The notes under the pieces are model-generated. The model saw only the letters and a list, made by a program, of their open reading frames with translations. It made no database searches and was not told where the DNA came from. This document shows positions 1-11,741 of a stretch of DNA of 64,000 bases, in pieces; the first letter of the stretch is position 1, and the number at the start of each line of letters is the position of its first letter. The position numbers and the translations under genes were made by a program. The stretch is taken from assembly GCA_023101885.1 (NCBI GenBank), contig JALPQD010000409.1:1328610-1392609 (forward strand), read 5' to 3'. Origin of the DNA: Typhlomys cinereus. Its lineage: Eukaryota > Chordata > Mammalia > Rodentia > Platacanthomyidae.

Positions 1-3000
1 CCATTAATGTTTTCCCATTCTATCACTTATTAACGTTTTGTGTGTACTTTTGTACAAAATTCTTGGTTTCTAAATCAAATTCTGGAACTATCAAGTAAAA
101 ACTGACTTTGTTTTTCCCAATAAACTCTTGTAATTAACATGCAAAGTTTTATTATGATATTTCCATATATTTAGATATGTACAATTTGCTAATATTCCTC
201 TATTACCTATTATCCTATCTTGAACACTCTCACTTCCTCCCCTTTTCAGTTTCTGTAATATATATTTATAATACATATATATATACATTATATATTAGAA
301 AAAATATGTGTGTGTATTCATATACTTTCCAAACTTGAAATAAAGCATGTGTTCTCACTTTATTGTCCACCGTTTTTTCTTATATGTTGAAAAGTAAAAG
401 GCATCTCCAGAGAAGAGTGTGAATTACAATGTAAGATTTTACGCATTTCACTTTATATCATTTTCTTGTTCTATTGTGTCAGATGAATCCCTGTTTATTT
501 CTCTCTTGCTGAGTTTATGAAATTCTTTCTAATTACTCCATTGCTCATTCTTAATCAGTTTTCGTTTCCAATATCTATACGATCATACCTAATGAGTAGT
601 ATTTGTTTCTCCATGGTTATTGAAGCAGCGACTCTAGTATGTGTCAAGTACTTAGTAAATATTATATAAATGATAAAACACAAATACATTTGTTTCATTC
701 TATCTACATGGTAAGACCAGAAAAAAATTATCTTTCTTATCAGTCATAGCACAGAGTAGAGGAAAAAGTACTTACTAAATATTTCTTGTTACTTCACAAT
801 CCATAATAAAATTTCAGTATATGCACCTGTGCCTTCAGATTTCAATTTAATAAAATAATAATTTTAATAAAATAATATATCATTCATAGCGAGTATTTCT
901 CTTTATGAAAAACATAGATTGAGTATATGATAGCAGAAAATCAAAAATAGTGTTAAGGAATTTTGATTGCTGTCATATAAAAATTATATAATTTGCATTG
1001 TGTGGAGAACAGACTTAATGTTTGGCTAGATCAGTAAAAATCTTTGTACTGATACTTTTGCCAGATAGCACATGAAATGTCAGCAATGCAGCACATCCTG
1101 TACAATTTTAAAACAGCTAGAATTGTGAATATCCATTGAATCACTCTTGAGAATGCTGTGGATGAAAATCTTCACAGTCCATTATCATTGCTATTGTTTT
1201 GGGATAACAAACATATGCACATTTTCACCACTCAGTCAAAACTAATGAATATCACAGACATTTTCAATCATAGAACAATTTTCCTTGGCATTGTTGAATA
1301 CAAAGATGTTTCAACATGACATTTTGTCTCAATTGTTCATGAAGAAAGTAATTTTTCGTGCCATGATTATTGAACTGACATCAGTAGTATCTAGTCTTTA
1401 AAGCAATGAACCATGATAAAAGTAGTGTGAGCTTACAAACATAGTTTGCAGTGACGACTTGAAGGTTCATTGCCAGAAAAATATAAAACCATGTCAGTAC
1501 ATCAGTTCAATGGTGTGATGTGTGAGATACATGCATTAAATAGATAGATGATAGATACATTTAACTAGATAGAGATATATACATATTTAAAAAGCAGTTT
1601 AAATTGAGTGATGAATAGTTAAGCTACATTCATTATTGTTTTTGAGAAACCAGGGAATTTTATAAAAATGAATCAGATGTTTATTATGAAATTAATTATT
1701 TTTCTACCACTATGGACAATGAATATAAACATAAGAAATTGTGTATATTACACATATTATTCCTTAACTATGAAGGCATATTTAGAATAAGTTGCTTACT
1801 GAACAAAGACACTACTTTTTATTTTTTTCAAAGCATTTCCATGGTGCATGGTCAAAGATATTTTCCAGACAAATTAAATTTAACACTAGGACACTTGATT
1901 TTATTCTTTGGAAGACAAGGTAGCCTATTGTCTTACCCTTATACTTGTAAGGAGCTATAAGCTTCTAATATAGGTTTCAATATTTTAAAATATTGAAAGA
2001 AATCTTTCAGGAATTTATTTTTTTTTCTTATTTCACTTTGTTTTGCTTTTATTTCTCAACCCATGGATTTTAAAGCCTGTATTTATATGTAGTTCCATTA
2101 TAGGCTATTGCCACAGCCACTGTAGATAAATGAGTTCACCTTGTTGATGTTCTTGCCTGTCACAGGGATGTGAAAGCCCAGCAGAAAGCAATTACAAGTA
2201 ATATTACCACCTTGGCAGGAGTTCTCAAAACTCACATCAATGGTCAGAGACTGGATATGTGAATACTGAATGACAGTAACAGCAACGGGGAATTTTCAAT
2301 GCTCTTTAGAGAATGGATAAAGTCACCAATTTATGAAAGCCTTAACTTCCATCAAATGTATAAAGAGTGAAAAATACAGCATTATATATATATGTATACA
2401 TTCATATGCACATACATGTATACACGTCTTGTTTAGTGTATGTGAAGAGATGTACATGTTCCTGAATTTGTGTATAATACTGTCTTGAAAATCCCACAGA
2501 ATTTAATAGATCCATGCAATCTAAATCAATGCAGTAAATTCTCACTTATCAAATATCTGAAATAGCAAATCAGGAAATAGTCCACATTAGACTTTTTTAT
2601 TTTTGACAGATAGTATACATAATCATAGCCAGTGCTGACATGGCAATTATTACCTTAATATATGTTTAATATCCACTTTTGATATTTAGAGAAACATTTA
2701 AACTCATCAGTTAATTAGAATGAATAGCCCATTACCTTGTTCTTGTAATTTTTGTGATAAGACTCTCATGTATGAGAACTTACTCTATAGAAGAATTTAT
2801 TTATACTCCTATCTAAACCTCCTGTTTCCTTGGATTACAATTGTATTAAAACACATTTGGCTTATGCTTTAGGGAGTATTATGCCTAGAATATAGTACTT
2901 GTTAGGCAAGTACTATATACCAAAAAAGTTTTACCTAAAACTTAGTTATTTTCTGTAAATTCCACTTATTGAATTTTTGAAATTGATTTGCCTAATATAT

Positions 3001-3870
3001 CTCAGAATATCACATAATGTTTTCAAGTGTGGAGAAGTAGGTTTCTTTAATTAGTTGACAAATAATCACATTAGCTTAAGCAAAATGACAGGTATTTACT
3101 CTATATTTCTATAGATTATAAAAGTCAGTGTATTTCAAAAATAAAACAAAATTACCTGAGAATTTAATGTGCAAACTTGAAACTGTAGAACAATCTACTG
3201 AAGTAGATTTGGATAAATTTTCCAATCTAGAAATTCATAATTATAAAATGGGAAAATAAAGGTTTTTTTGTAAAATGTTCAATTTTTAAGAATAAGTTCA
3301 GTACAACTTCCAGACATAACAGCAGAGTGATGTCATGTCTAAGATATGGAGGAGTGCATTACAACTACTTTGGAACAGGATATAGGTAGAAATGTATTTA
3401 TATATTCTTTACCTAGAGTCATGCTGCATCCATCCAATTATGAAAACGAAGCAACAATAAAAAAAATAGTCAGTTTTGACTTACTGTGTTCAGGAATATT
3501 TGAGTTGACCTCACCATAGAATACAGCTCTCATTTTTCTTTAAATGTCAGCATGAACAACAGTAAAAATCATCTATTTTGTTTGTGAAATTAAGTAATTT
3601 GGTAATTTGTCGGTTTCTAACTATCCATTTGAACTTTGTGTGGATATTTACATAGAATGTATGCAGCATTTGAGCACAGCTCAAGCATATGCTATTTTAT
3701 AATCAAAGATACATTCACTGGATTACATCATGTGCATAATATATTTTCCTTATAGAATATGCATTTGTAGGCAAAAATATATTTATATGTTAATTTGTGT
3801 GTGCATGTCAATAAGCAGTTAGTATGGATGCATTCTTAAATCATGTTCTAACTTAGTTCTTGACAAAGAT
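1..3870. other. AT-rich intergenic background
   Basis: No gene, RNA or clear transposon is visible. The longest open frames (60-80 codons) are AT-rich, lack protein-like composition and are expected by chance. Short GATA-like and TA-rich runs occur near 1530-1560 and 2380-2420. A slightly GC-richer patch at about 2090-2370 reads more like old transcript-derived sequence than its surroundings, but I recognise no protein in it. Ancient repeats may be too diverged to see by eye. Confidence 0.6.
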
Positions 3871-3879
3871 ATTTGTTAA

Positions 3880-3998
3880 ATCTAGAACTCACTTATTTGG
3901 TAAGACTGACTGAAATTGGGAGCCCTTGGGAACCTCTTGCCTCTGACTCCCTAGCATTGGCATTACAGGAATGTGCCACTCTGTTTATTAATTCAGAA
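3880..3998 (-). mobile_element. Old B1-like (7SL-derived) SINE relic
   Basis: Read on the plus strand, this has the order of a reversed B1 element: a 'cctcttgcctctgactccc' block, a 'gcattggcattacagg' block and then 'atgtgccac'. These correspond to the rodent B1 segments that normally read as a Cys/Ser-rich pseudo-ORF in reverse. Many substitutions and unclear ends indicate great age. An alternative is a proto-B1 monomer. No target duplication could be found. Confidence 0.5.
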
Positions 3999-5424
3999 GC
4001 CATAAATCCAAAATCAAATCCTCGTATTTCCATGGTAAACCTTTACAAACTTAGACATCTTCTCAGGCTGAGGTCTCAAGATATTTTATTAGCTATATGA
4101 ACTCTATTGGAATGCAACTGGTTAAAAGACATTAGTTTAACAGACTGTTCGATCCCAATATCACAGTACATTTCACTGCATGCATAAAAATTTACTTTGC
4201 CCTGTAACTGTACAAAATACAGAGGAAAGATGATCTAGAGAGATGCCTCTTTTCTATAGCATTTCTCAACTAACTCTTGCAGCAAAGACAGCATTTCTTT
4301 TCTTTTAATTTTTTTATTTTTTTTCCACTCATACAAATGTAATAGGTACCCCTGTCCCCACCCTCCTTCCACCCCTCCCTGGACCTCACTGTTCCCTCCC
4401 CCTTTTCTGTTTCCATTCCCCCTCCCTCTTTTTCTCCCAGTGCCCCCTCCCCCCATCTCTGACGCATTCTTTAATGTGTATATCAAACTTTCCTCTGGGT
4501 CCTCCTCTCTGATTAGGTGTAAGGACTCAGTGGCATTTCCTAGACATCTTTCTTTTGTTCCCCTTAAGTATAGGAACACTATTGTGACTGTTATTCCCTT
4601 GCTTCTAAGGATCCTAGTGCCTTGAATCCATGCTAGACTTTGATGGGTCAATGATATGCTGGTCATTGCAAAGATCATGCAGAGTCCTATTATAATTGCT
4701 TTGGCCCTAACTTGTGTGGAGTATCTTGCATATCATGACTCCTCCCATCTTTGTGCTCTTACAATCTTACCGGCCCCTCTTCCTCAAATTTCCCTGAGCA
4801 TCAGGATGGAAAAAGATTAGGCAGGCCTGATTCCAGATGGTTGATATAGAGTCTCTGATGTTCTGAATTATGGTTTGTTGATTATTTTCAGTTTTGTGGC
4901 TCCTGCAATTCTCTTGGCTCCATCCTGATGGGTATTGGATGTCACCCCCTGGCCAGAGATATAAAGCTGTTAAAGTAGAATCTTATTATAAGAGTAGATT
5001 CAAAGGTAGATGGAATAAGAGTAGGAGATCATGGTGAGGGGAAGGTCAATCTCCCATTTGCAAAATGATTACCTTCTATCTGCCAGACTGTATGCCCTCC
5101 CTTTCTGTTAAGATCATACCCCATCAGTTGCAAGTGACCAGGAAGGACGGTCTGTGAGCTTAAGTAGATGTCTCATTACTTACTTGCAGTCCTTGATGGT
5201 GGCCTATTATCTCTGCTGTAGCATGATCCCCTCTCTCCTTGTTTCTGGTGGTGCCTTCCTTCCCCTTCTCTCCTGTGTATAATCTTTGCAACTACTGTAG
5301 GTATTACAGAGATTTATCTTTGAGTGTGTCTCTAAGTGGGTTTGGTACTAGGATCCACCTATTAGGGTGTACATATGGTGCTTAATTTTCTGTGTCTGGG
5401 ATACTTCATTCAATATAATTGTTT

Positions 5425-5717
5425 TTTATTATTTATTCAATTGTGCATGTATGTGTGTGTGCGAGTATGTATGTGTGTATTTGTATGTGTGTGTGTGTGT
5501 GTGTAGAACCACGGATGAATTCGGGAAACACCATGGACCGCTTCCACCTCCTCTTTGTTTACTCTGCCCCGGGATTCACAGGCTCAGCCCTACTAGGACC
5601 AGAGATGCAGGCCTTCCCTCCTTCTGCCCAGCATCTATATGTGGGGTCTAGGATCTGAACTCAGGACCTTCTGCCTGCAAGGCAGAGGCTTAACCCCTGA
5701 GCCACCTCTCTAGCCCC
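5425..5717 (-). mobile_element. Young tRNA-derived SINE inserted in L1
   Basis: On the minus strand it begins with a tRNA-like head (ggctagagaggtggctcag, then a 'gagttcagatcc' B-box region), followed by the lineage-specific GC-rich body, a (CA)n tract and an 'attgaataaataat' tail. A 14-bp target duplication with one mismatch flanks it: caatataattgttt at 5411-5424 and caatgtaattgttt at 5718-5731. The sequence interrupted is L1 3' UTR, whose intact form is seen at about 24025 and 40640, confirming the insertion. Open frames crossing the (TG)n tract give VCVCVC runs and are not genes. Confidence 0.9.
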
Positions 5718-5828
5718 CAATGTAATTGTTTCTAATTCCATCCACTTCCCAGAAAATTGCATTAATTCATCATTTTTGATGGCTGTGTAGTTTTCCACTG
5801 TATAAATGTACCACATTTTCCTTATCCA

Positions 5829-6194
5829 CTAGTCAACAGTTGGACATTTGGGTTGATTCCATGACTTTGCTATTGTAAACAGTGCTGCTAAGAATATGGT
5901 CGTGCTTGTGCTATCGAGGTGAATTTTTGCTGTATGGGCGGTTATTTCAATCTTTAACTTCTTTAAGAGTCGCCAAATGGCTCGCCAGAATGGTTGTGTA
6001 AGCCTGCATTCCCACCAGGAATGTAGGAGAGTTCCCCTCTCTCCACATCCTCTCCAGCATTTGGTGTTGTTTTGTGGATTTTTGCCAACCTGACCAGAGT
6101 GAGATGATATCTCAGGGAGGTTTTGATTTGCATTTCCCTGATGGCAAAGGAAGTGGAGCATTTTTTAAGATATTTGTAAGACATTTTAATTTCA
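5829..6194 (-). pseudogene. L1 ORF2 C-terminal fragment (broken)
   Basis: The reversed strand encodes the conserved C-terminal end of L1 ORF2p, including the '[18 protein letters not shown]' cysteine/tryptophan block and the 'AKSWNQPKCPTVD' block near the carboxyl end. This region lies downstream of the RT domain and contributes to nucleic-acid binding in L1 ORF2p. The frame shifts at least once between about 5950 and 5830 and lacks the endonuclease and RT domains, so the copy can only be a relic. It ends at the target duplication at 6195. Confidence 0.85.
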
Positions 6195-6297
6195 CAAAGA
6201 CAGTATTTCTGACACTTAAAGATTACCAAAAATTATACCCAGTATCAACTTGAGTTTTTAGCTAACTGAACTGAAAAATGACAAAATATTTTTTTAA

Positions 6298-6867
6298 TTT
6301 TTCTCCCACATTTTATTTTTTTCTAATCATACAAGTTCAATAGGTACCCCAATCCTCTGTCTCCCCCACCTCTTTCTTGTTATCCCAAATTTCACTCTTC
6401 ACCATTTCCCCCTTTCCATTTACTCCCCCCTTCCCCTTTCCTGGTTCCTCTCCCTTCCTCCCTCTCATCCCCTGGGAGCATCCTTTTGTGTGAATGCCAA
6501 ACCTCTCTCTGAGTCCTTCACCCTAATGAGGGTTCAGAACTCAGTGGCATAGTAGGGAACTCTATTTTAAGGGTTTAATCCCTTGCCTCTAAAGATCCTC
6601 CTGCCTGGAGCCTTCTTCCCTGTAAACCATGCTAGACTTTGGGGGGTCATTGACATGTCAGCCATTGTGCAGGTCAGGCAAACTCCAATCCTGGTTGCTG
6701 CAGACCTAACTTGTGAGTAGTATCTTGCATATCATTGGTCCTTCCATCTTTAGGCTCTTACAATCTTGACGCCCCCTTTTCACAAAGTTCGCTTTAGGAT
6801 GGTCTGGTTCAAGGTGAATAATGTAGTGTCTTTGTTGTTCTGAATTAAGGTTTGTTATTGTTTTCAG
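6298..6867 (-). mobile_element. Short L1 3' UTR fragment, minus strand
   Basis: This is a 570-bp L1 tail containing only 3' UTR. It starts after the reversed A-rich end and shows the same C-rich tract and 'aataggtaccc' signature as the other L1 copies. A 19-bp target duplication with one mismatch brackets it: tgacaaaatatttttttaa at 6279-6297 and tgacaaaatacttttttaa at 6868-6886. It integrated only about 90 bp from the previous L1. No coding sequence is present. Confidence 0.88.
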
Positions 6868-6886
6868 TGACAAAATACTTTTTTAA

Positions 6887-7570
6887 CCAAATAGTGCATA
6901 AAAAAATCAAGGCTTTTTGGGTATTTCTGGTTAAAATTTTAATAATATTGGAGGTAAAAATACTTAATACTTATATATTAGTTATTAGGAGGCTATTAGA
7001 TATATTATTGCAATTCTTTCTTTTAAAAATGAGCAATTTTCCAGGCTTAAAATTGAAACAAACCAAAGATATGTATAGTATACAATCTGTTATCTTTGCA
7101 TTTATTCTCAAAGTTGAACTACACAAATCAATCAATAGTATGACAAATCAATCCAATCTTAAGTTTCTTTTTAACAGCTCTTGGTACTCATCAAGCCTCA
7201 ACTTTCAAAGTAACAACTGGTTTCTAGTTTTCACTTTCAGAGTTTTAAAAGAACAAAATCATTCAGCATTACTTTTTTATACCAGTTTAAGAACCATTGT
7301 CTTCAGTTTCTCTATTGCAAAACTAAATCTACACTTGGTCTTTTTTATTGCTGAGTAGTATTGAATCGTGCTGTATATTTATGAGAGTTTTATTTTATAC
7401 CTTATTCATTCCTGACAAATTTTAGCTGCTTGGGGATTTTCGATCATAAATCTTGTATGAATACTTTTTTGCAACTTTTCCTATGAAGGCATGCATCCAT
7501 GGATTTTAGGTGAAAATTTAGATGTCAAATGAATGAATTTCATGGTAGAAATATTTTTATTTTCCAAGAA
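6887..7570. other. AT-rich background with an old L1 trace
   Basis: Most of this stretch holds nothing I recognise. A 168-codon open frame that starts inside the preceding L1 tail is AT-driven and unlike any protein family I know. At about 7336-7470 the order 'ttgctgagtagtattgaatcgt' then 'ttcattcctgac' resembles the reversed ORF2 C-terminus of a much older L1, heavily diverged. Confidence 0.5.
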
Positions 7571-7573
7571 TAC

Positions 7574-8022
7574 TTGCATTAGGTAGGGTTCTCTACAGAA
7601 AGAGAACTGACAAAATGAAACAGGCTGGGTATTCCAACAGTGGCTGTCTGTATGCTTCAGAAACCAAAAACTTAGTGGCTGATTAGTTAAAGAGAGTAGA
7701 TGCCTATGCAGTCCCAACCAGGCACTGAAGTCCTGGAGAATTCCTAAAGAGCTTGCCATCTTTAGCATATGTTGGAAAACCAAAGAATCTATTTTCTGAT
7801 GTCAGTGAAGAATAGAACAGCAGCAGCAACAACAGAATAAATGCAAGGAGGAAAGTCTAGCATTCCTATGCACATTTGCACAGCAACAAAAAGGGCCTAT
7901 GACTGTGGAAGAGTACCCTTTCTTCAATACTTCCAGAAGATATCCTCATAACCTGACCACAAGAATGTCTCTTGGTGGGTTTCACATCCCATCAAGTGGA
8001 CAGCCAAAACTAACCACTGTAA
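7574..8022 (-). repeat. Old ERVL/MLT2-like LTR relic
   Basis: The left end reads 'agggttctctacagaaag', the reverse complement of the 'tctctagagaaccct' 3' ends typical of MLT2-type LTRs. The right end reads 'ttttggctgtccacttgatg', the reverse of the 'gtcaactt' 5' ends of the same class. Length of about 450 bp fits a solo LTR. Substitutions are many and no clean target duplication is visible. The assignment is by pattern memory; the subfamily is unknown. Confidence 0.45.
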
Positions 8023-8308
8023 TATGTATTGACACTTACTTATTCCTATGTCTATTATTAATAAGGCTATTTTGTTGCTACATAATTGTTTTGAGTGTTT
8101 CTCAAAATTAAGTTGCAATATCATAGCCCATATCTGAAAGCAATGTCTCTATATGGTTTTTGTTTTATATCTATCAAAACTGCATTGATCATAGTAGCTT
8201 TATAAAAAGTCTTTGAAGACAGCATTTGTATTCTAACGTCTTACTGAAGAAAATGATGTCATTTTTCAATTGGAATCAAGTCTAATTTATAGACCCATTT
8301 GGAGAATG

Positions 8309-8757
8309 CAGTGGTTACTTTTGAATGTCAACTTTTTGATTTGAGAAGTTCCTATCAGATTAACAAAACATAGCCTTGGGTGCTTTAGTTATTCAAAGCT
8401 ATGACTCAATCAAAGCAATAATGTCTTCATGTGTTGTTATTAATATGATGGCTTAATGGAAGCAATTGCAAGATAAGAGATGATAAAGGATATGAATCAT
8501 TAGAGGTAGGTCAGATTGAATCTTTAACTGACTTCTCTCTCTATTTGCCTTCCTTTGCTTCTTGACCACAATAAGGTGAAGAAGCTCTTCTGCCATATGC
8601 CTTCACTGCCATGACGGTCAACCAAAGTGCTCATAGTCAAGCAGCTATGAATGTACCAGATGAGATGGTTCACTACAAAATTAATCTTTCCTCCCTTAAG
8701 ATATTTTACTAAGGTATGATATTTTGTCATAAACATAACAAAGATAGCTAAAACAAG
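8309..8757 (+). repeat. Old LTR-like repeat (ERVL/MaLR type)
   Basis: It begins 'ggttacttttgaatgtcaac', ends 'caaagatagctaaaacaag', and contains 'aatctttcctcccttaagat' shortly before the end, where LTRs of this class have their polyadenylation region. The layout parallels the LTR-like repeats at 17066 and 57322. It is strongly diverged and the boundaries are approximate. A non-autonomous DNA element is a possible alternative. Confidence 0.35.
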
Positions 8758-8759
8758 AA

Positions 8760-9347
8760 GACTGCTGATTGTCCAATTATGTTTTGTTAATACAATGTAA
8801 AGAATTTCACAATCTTAGCAGTTTTTTGTCATTTAAGACAACAGTAAAATAAAATTCAATGTTCTCTGATGTCACATTTATTTTCTCTGGTATGTATGCT
8901 AAGATTTTCAGCATTTGAGTTTTTCAACATATTTTTAAAATTTATATTAGAATAGTTTTAGTGTGTTGATTTAATTCTTGTTTTATATTTACATTGAAAC
9001 TAATTGGCCCTTTCTTAAGTTAGAAATTGGGTCCTCCATTGAAGACCCTTCTCTAAACATGGGCATTTAAAGCTACAAATTTCCTCTAAATTCTGATTTA
9101 GTGGTTATGGTCGCTAATGGAGATTGCTAATTTTACTGCATCTACAATCATTCAGTAAATAAAGTTCTGGGTATGTCTCAGATTGAGGTTCTAGTTTATG
9201 TCACTTGAGGTATATGCTACATAACCATGGGAAGTACCATACCACAGGTCAGGGTCCATACTGATTAATGTGTCTTGTACACTGGAAAGAAGCATCCACA
9301 TTACTCATGCTTCATATATTTGAATAAGTGAGGATATTAAGTGTATA
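8760..9347. other. AT-rich background
   Basis: No gene, RNA or recognisable repeat is visible between the old LTR relic and the LTR element that begins at 9354. Confidence 0.5.
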
Positions 9348-9353
9348 GAAAAC

Positions 9354-9769
9354 TGTAGGAGAACGGACAATGATTGTGCCACAGAGGCTTCCATCCCCCA
9401 TACAGAGAGGCTCCTTGGACTCCTCCCTCCTACTAAGCATACAAATCTCGCGAGACTACAAATCTCACGAGACTACACCTTCTCCAGAGTAAAGAGAGTT
9501 GGTGCTGTTAAAATGCCTGGCTGAGAGGACCAATCCAGACAGGACGATTCAACAAAAACTCAGGCTGGGACTTATGGGATGTCGGGTGGGGTATATAAGC
9601 AGCCTGATACTTAAAATAAATGAGCCACAAGCCTGAGATGAGAGCCTGCTTTGCCATTCGCCTGACTCCCGGAGTTTGTGCTGTTGACTCAATGCCAGCT
9701 TATCCCTGCCCCCAAGAGTCTCCATGAGCCCCTGTTACATTGTTACATCTACACTGTTACATTGTAACA
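9354..9769 (+). repeat. 5' LTR of the 9354-12733 element
   Basis: It starts TGTAGGAG and ends GTAACA. U3 carries two 17-bp tandem units (about 9445-9478), the first holding an exact TCTCGCGAGA palindrome and the second TCTCACGAGA. A TATATAA box lies at 9592-9598 and AATAAA at 9615-9620, so the R region would be very short. It is 416 bp long versus 451 bp for the 3' LTR; the difference is explained by two fewer 17-bp units. The end has an imperfect duplication of 'ctgttacattgttaca'. Confidence 0.82.
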
Positions 9770-10062
9770 TCTGGTGCCTCAGTGTGGGGCTTCCACGGTG
9801 ACCCTTTCCTCCTCTCAGCACCAGTGTGGAGTACTGTGCCCCCTTCAGCAGTTGTTCAGTAAGCTGGCCCCTTTGTGTTTTTGTCTTCACGAGAGGTGAG
9901 CGTGAAGGTCCCTTTCCCTTTCTCTGTGTTTGTCTGTCTACCGATAGAGAGCATACAGCTGTGGCCTAGGAACCACGGAATTTCCCCACTATATGTTCCT
10001 TGTCTCATCTGTTCCTTTTTAGTCTTGTCACTGTTTTTAAAAAAAAATAACGTGTAACACTT
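9770..10062 (+). other. Leader and candidate primer-binding site of the LTR element
   Basis: Sequence directly after the 5' LTR reads 'tctggtgcctcagtgtgggg', where a tRNA primer-binding site must lie. I cannot assign the tRNA with confidence. The rest is a T/C-rich leader with no long frame in the sense direction. Confidence 0.45.
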
Positions 10063-10077
10063 CAAGTTGGAATTCTT

Positions 10078-10367
10078 TTTTTTTATTATTATTATTATTT
10101 ATTCAACTGTGTGTATGTGCGTGCGTGTGTGTGTGTATCTGTGTGTGTGAGTGTCTGTGTTTGTGTAGAACCACGGACAAATTCGCGAACCACCATGGAC
10201 GCCTCCACCTCCTTCTGCCCCGGGATTTATAGGCTCCGCCCTACCAGGACCAGAAGCGCAGGCCACCCCCGCTTCCACCTGGCGTTGATACGTGGGATCT
10301 GGGATCCGAACTCAGGACCTTCCACCTGCAAGGCGGAGGCTTAACTCCTGAGCCACCTCTCCAGCCC
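10078..10367 (-). mobile_element. Young tRNA-derived SINE inside the LTR element
   Basis: This is a full SINE in reverse orientation: A-rich tail with ATT repeats at the left, a TG-rich tract, the GC-rich body, and the tRNA-like head ending 'ccacctctccagcccc'. A perfect 15-bp target duplication (caagttggaattctt at 10063-10077 and 10368-10382) proves retroposition. On its sense strand the head contains TGGCTCAGG (A box) and a 'gagttcggatcc' B-box region, the internal RNA polymerase III promoter expected of tRNA-derived SINEs. Confidence 0.92.
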
Positions 10368-10382
10368 CAAGTTGGAATTCTT

Positions 10383-11610
10383 AAAGGATATTAGTAACTG
10401 AAACTCCCATTTTGGTAAGTTCTGTTTATTTACAAAAGAAACACTATAGATGCTGATGTCTCAGGTTCTATCGAATACTTTTAATTATTGATGAAAGGGA
10501 CATTCTTATGAAGATTAAAATGATTGTAGTAATTGCTTGAATTTTCATTGGGGAAAGTTTAATGAGAGATATTCTATTTTATTTGACTAGACCATTTGGC
10601 AGTATTTGATCTCAAGGCCAATTATTATTGTAATGGGTCAAAACAATAATTTCTTTCAACATTATAACAAGCCATACAGAAATATTCATCTTTAAGAGTG
10701 CCATTAACTCAAGCTAAATCCATACTCCTTGGGGAAAATTACTGGTTTTCTCTAAAACACAAGAGTAGATTCTATCTTAAAATTTGAGCTATATAAAACA
10801 CCATAATTTGATCTGCCCCAACTGGAAGTTGCCTTAGAATAAACATTTTCTTGTCATATATCTGTCACCCAGGAAAATCCAGTTGAAAATGGAACTATGC
10901 ATATTTAACAGTTTTATTACAATAGGATTGGCTTTGGTTTTTCTTTGCTTTCTTGTTCATAGTTCAGAATTATTTTTAAAAATAACATTTCACCCAACTT
11001 TGGTCCATTTGCTTCATTTCCTGACTCTAGAGAAAGATGTTTAACAAATCAAGGTTGATGGAAGATATTTTTGAGGCTATTTCCAAAGGAATATTAGAAA
11101 AGTTGCTCTTACTATACAGGAGAAGTAAAGATCTTTCAGTGCTATCTTTAATAATAAAGATTGGTTTGAGTAAGAAGTAGGCAAAAGAGGTATGCAAGAT
11201 TTGGACAGGTAATGTCCTATTTCCTTCATTTGAACAAATGGACCTAGTTGTAACGGAAGCAGGTGGATTGGAAGGTAATACGAATTTGACAATAACATAA
11301 AGGGATAAATTCTTACTTTTGGTTGTTAATAAAAAAATAATAATAACCACCACAGATGGAATCCTCACTCAGCGCCCAGGGGAAAAAGGCATTACTTATA
11401 TCCTCCCCAACCCTGGCTTGGTGCAGCTGGGTGAATTCTTGGGGCTCTTACTCCCCTGCCTCTTGTTAACCTAGGGTCGAGGATATGCTTGTGTCTTCCC
11501 TCAGGATTCCACTTTGCCAACATGGGTGCCAGTTCGAGATGTAAGACCGGCAACAGAGATTGTGCAGCCTTCCTGGGAACCAGATTCATAAAATGAGTAA
11601 ATCTGTGGCC
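10383..11610 (+). other. AT-rich internal region of the LTR element, no recognisable gag/pol
   Basis: No retroviral gene can be read here on either strand. At 11522 a short frame begins ATG GGT GCC AGT (Met-Gly-Ala-Ser), the kind of N-myristoylation start seen in retroviral Gag, but it stops after about 24 codons and could be chance. The region may be captured non-viral sequence, as in other non-autonomous LTR elements. Confidence 0.4.
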
Positions 11611-11621
11611 ACTTCAATATT

Positions 11622-11741
11622 TTTTTTATTTCTGTTGCGTGCTGATTTTTTTTTTCATTTCTGTTGAGCAATGACTTTTTTTTCATTTCTGTTACATGCT
11701 GAATTTTTTTTACATTTCTGTTACATGCTGATTTTTTTTTG
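11622..11741 (+). repeat. Minisatellite, about 28-bp units, four copies
   Basis: Four imperfect head-to-tail units each read 'atttctgtt', then a variable block (gcgtgctga, gagcaatga, acatgctga, acatgctga), then a run of eight or more T. It lies within the internal region of the LTR element. Slippage at the T runs is the likely origin. Confidence 0.75.

Larger units (their letters stand above)
4299..6194 (-). mobile_element. 5'-truncated L1 (3' UTR plus end of ORF2), minus strand
   Basis: A T-rich stretch (the reversed poly-A) at the left end is followed by the reversed L1 3' UTR with its C-rich, G-quadruplex-like tract (about 4340-4460), and then the C-terminal part of ORF2. The element is flanked by a 16-bp target duplication with one mismatch: caaagacagcatttct at 4283-4298 and caaagacagtatttct at 6195-6210. 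A SINE is nested at 5425-5717. The 3' UTR matches five other L1 copies in the window. The truncation point lies in the ORF2 C-terminus, as is usual for incomplete target-primed reverse transcription. Confidence 0.9.

Noticed and set aside
4235..4678. Gly/Arg-rich frames antisense to L1 3' UTR (also at 22954, 37250, 39593)
   Set aside because: They are translations of the conserved G-rich L1 3' UTR tract, repeated at every L1 copy.
5367..5651. Open frames with VCVCVCV runs, such as those at 5367, 10111, 21411, 45258 and 47191
   Set aside because: They are translations of the (TG)n/(CA)n tract and GC-rich body of the SINE; the same frames recur in each copy because the SINE is repeated, not because it codes.
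6852..7358. A 168-codon open frame on the plus strand
   Set aside because: It begins inside an L1 tail, is AT-rich, dominated by Leu, Phe, Ile, Ser and Asn, and resembles no family.
11622..11741. Regularly repeated units that could suggest a CRISPR-like array
   Set aside because: Units are contiguous without unique spacers, contain T homopolymers and lie in an LTR element of a mammalian genome.
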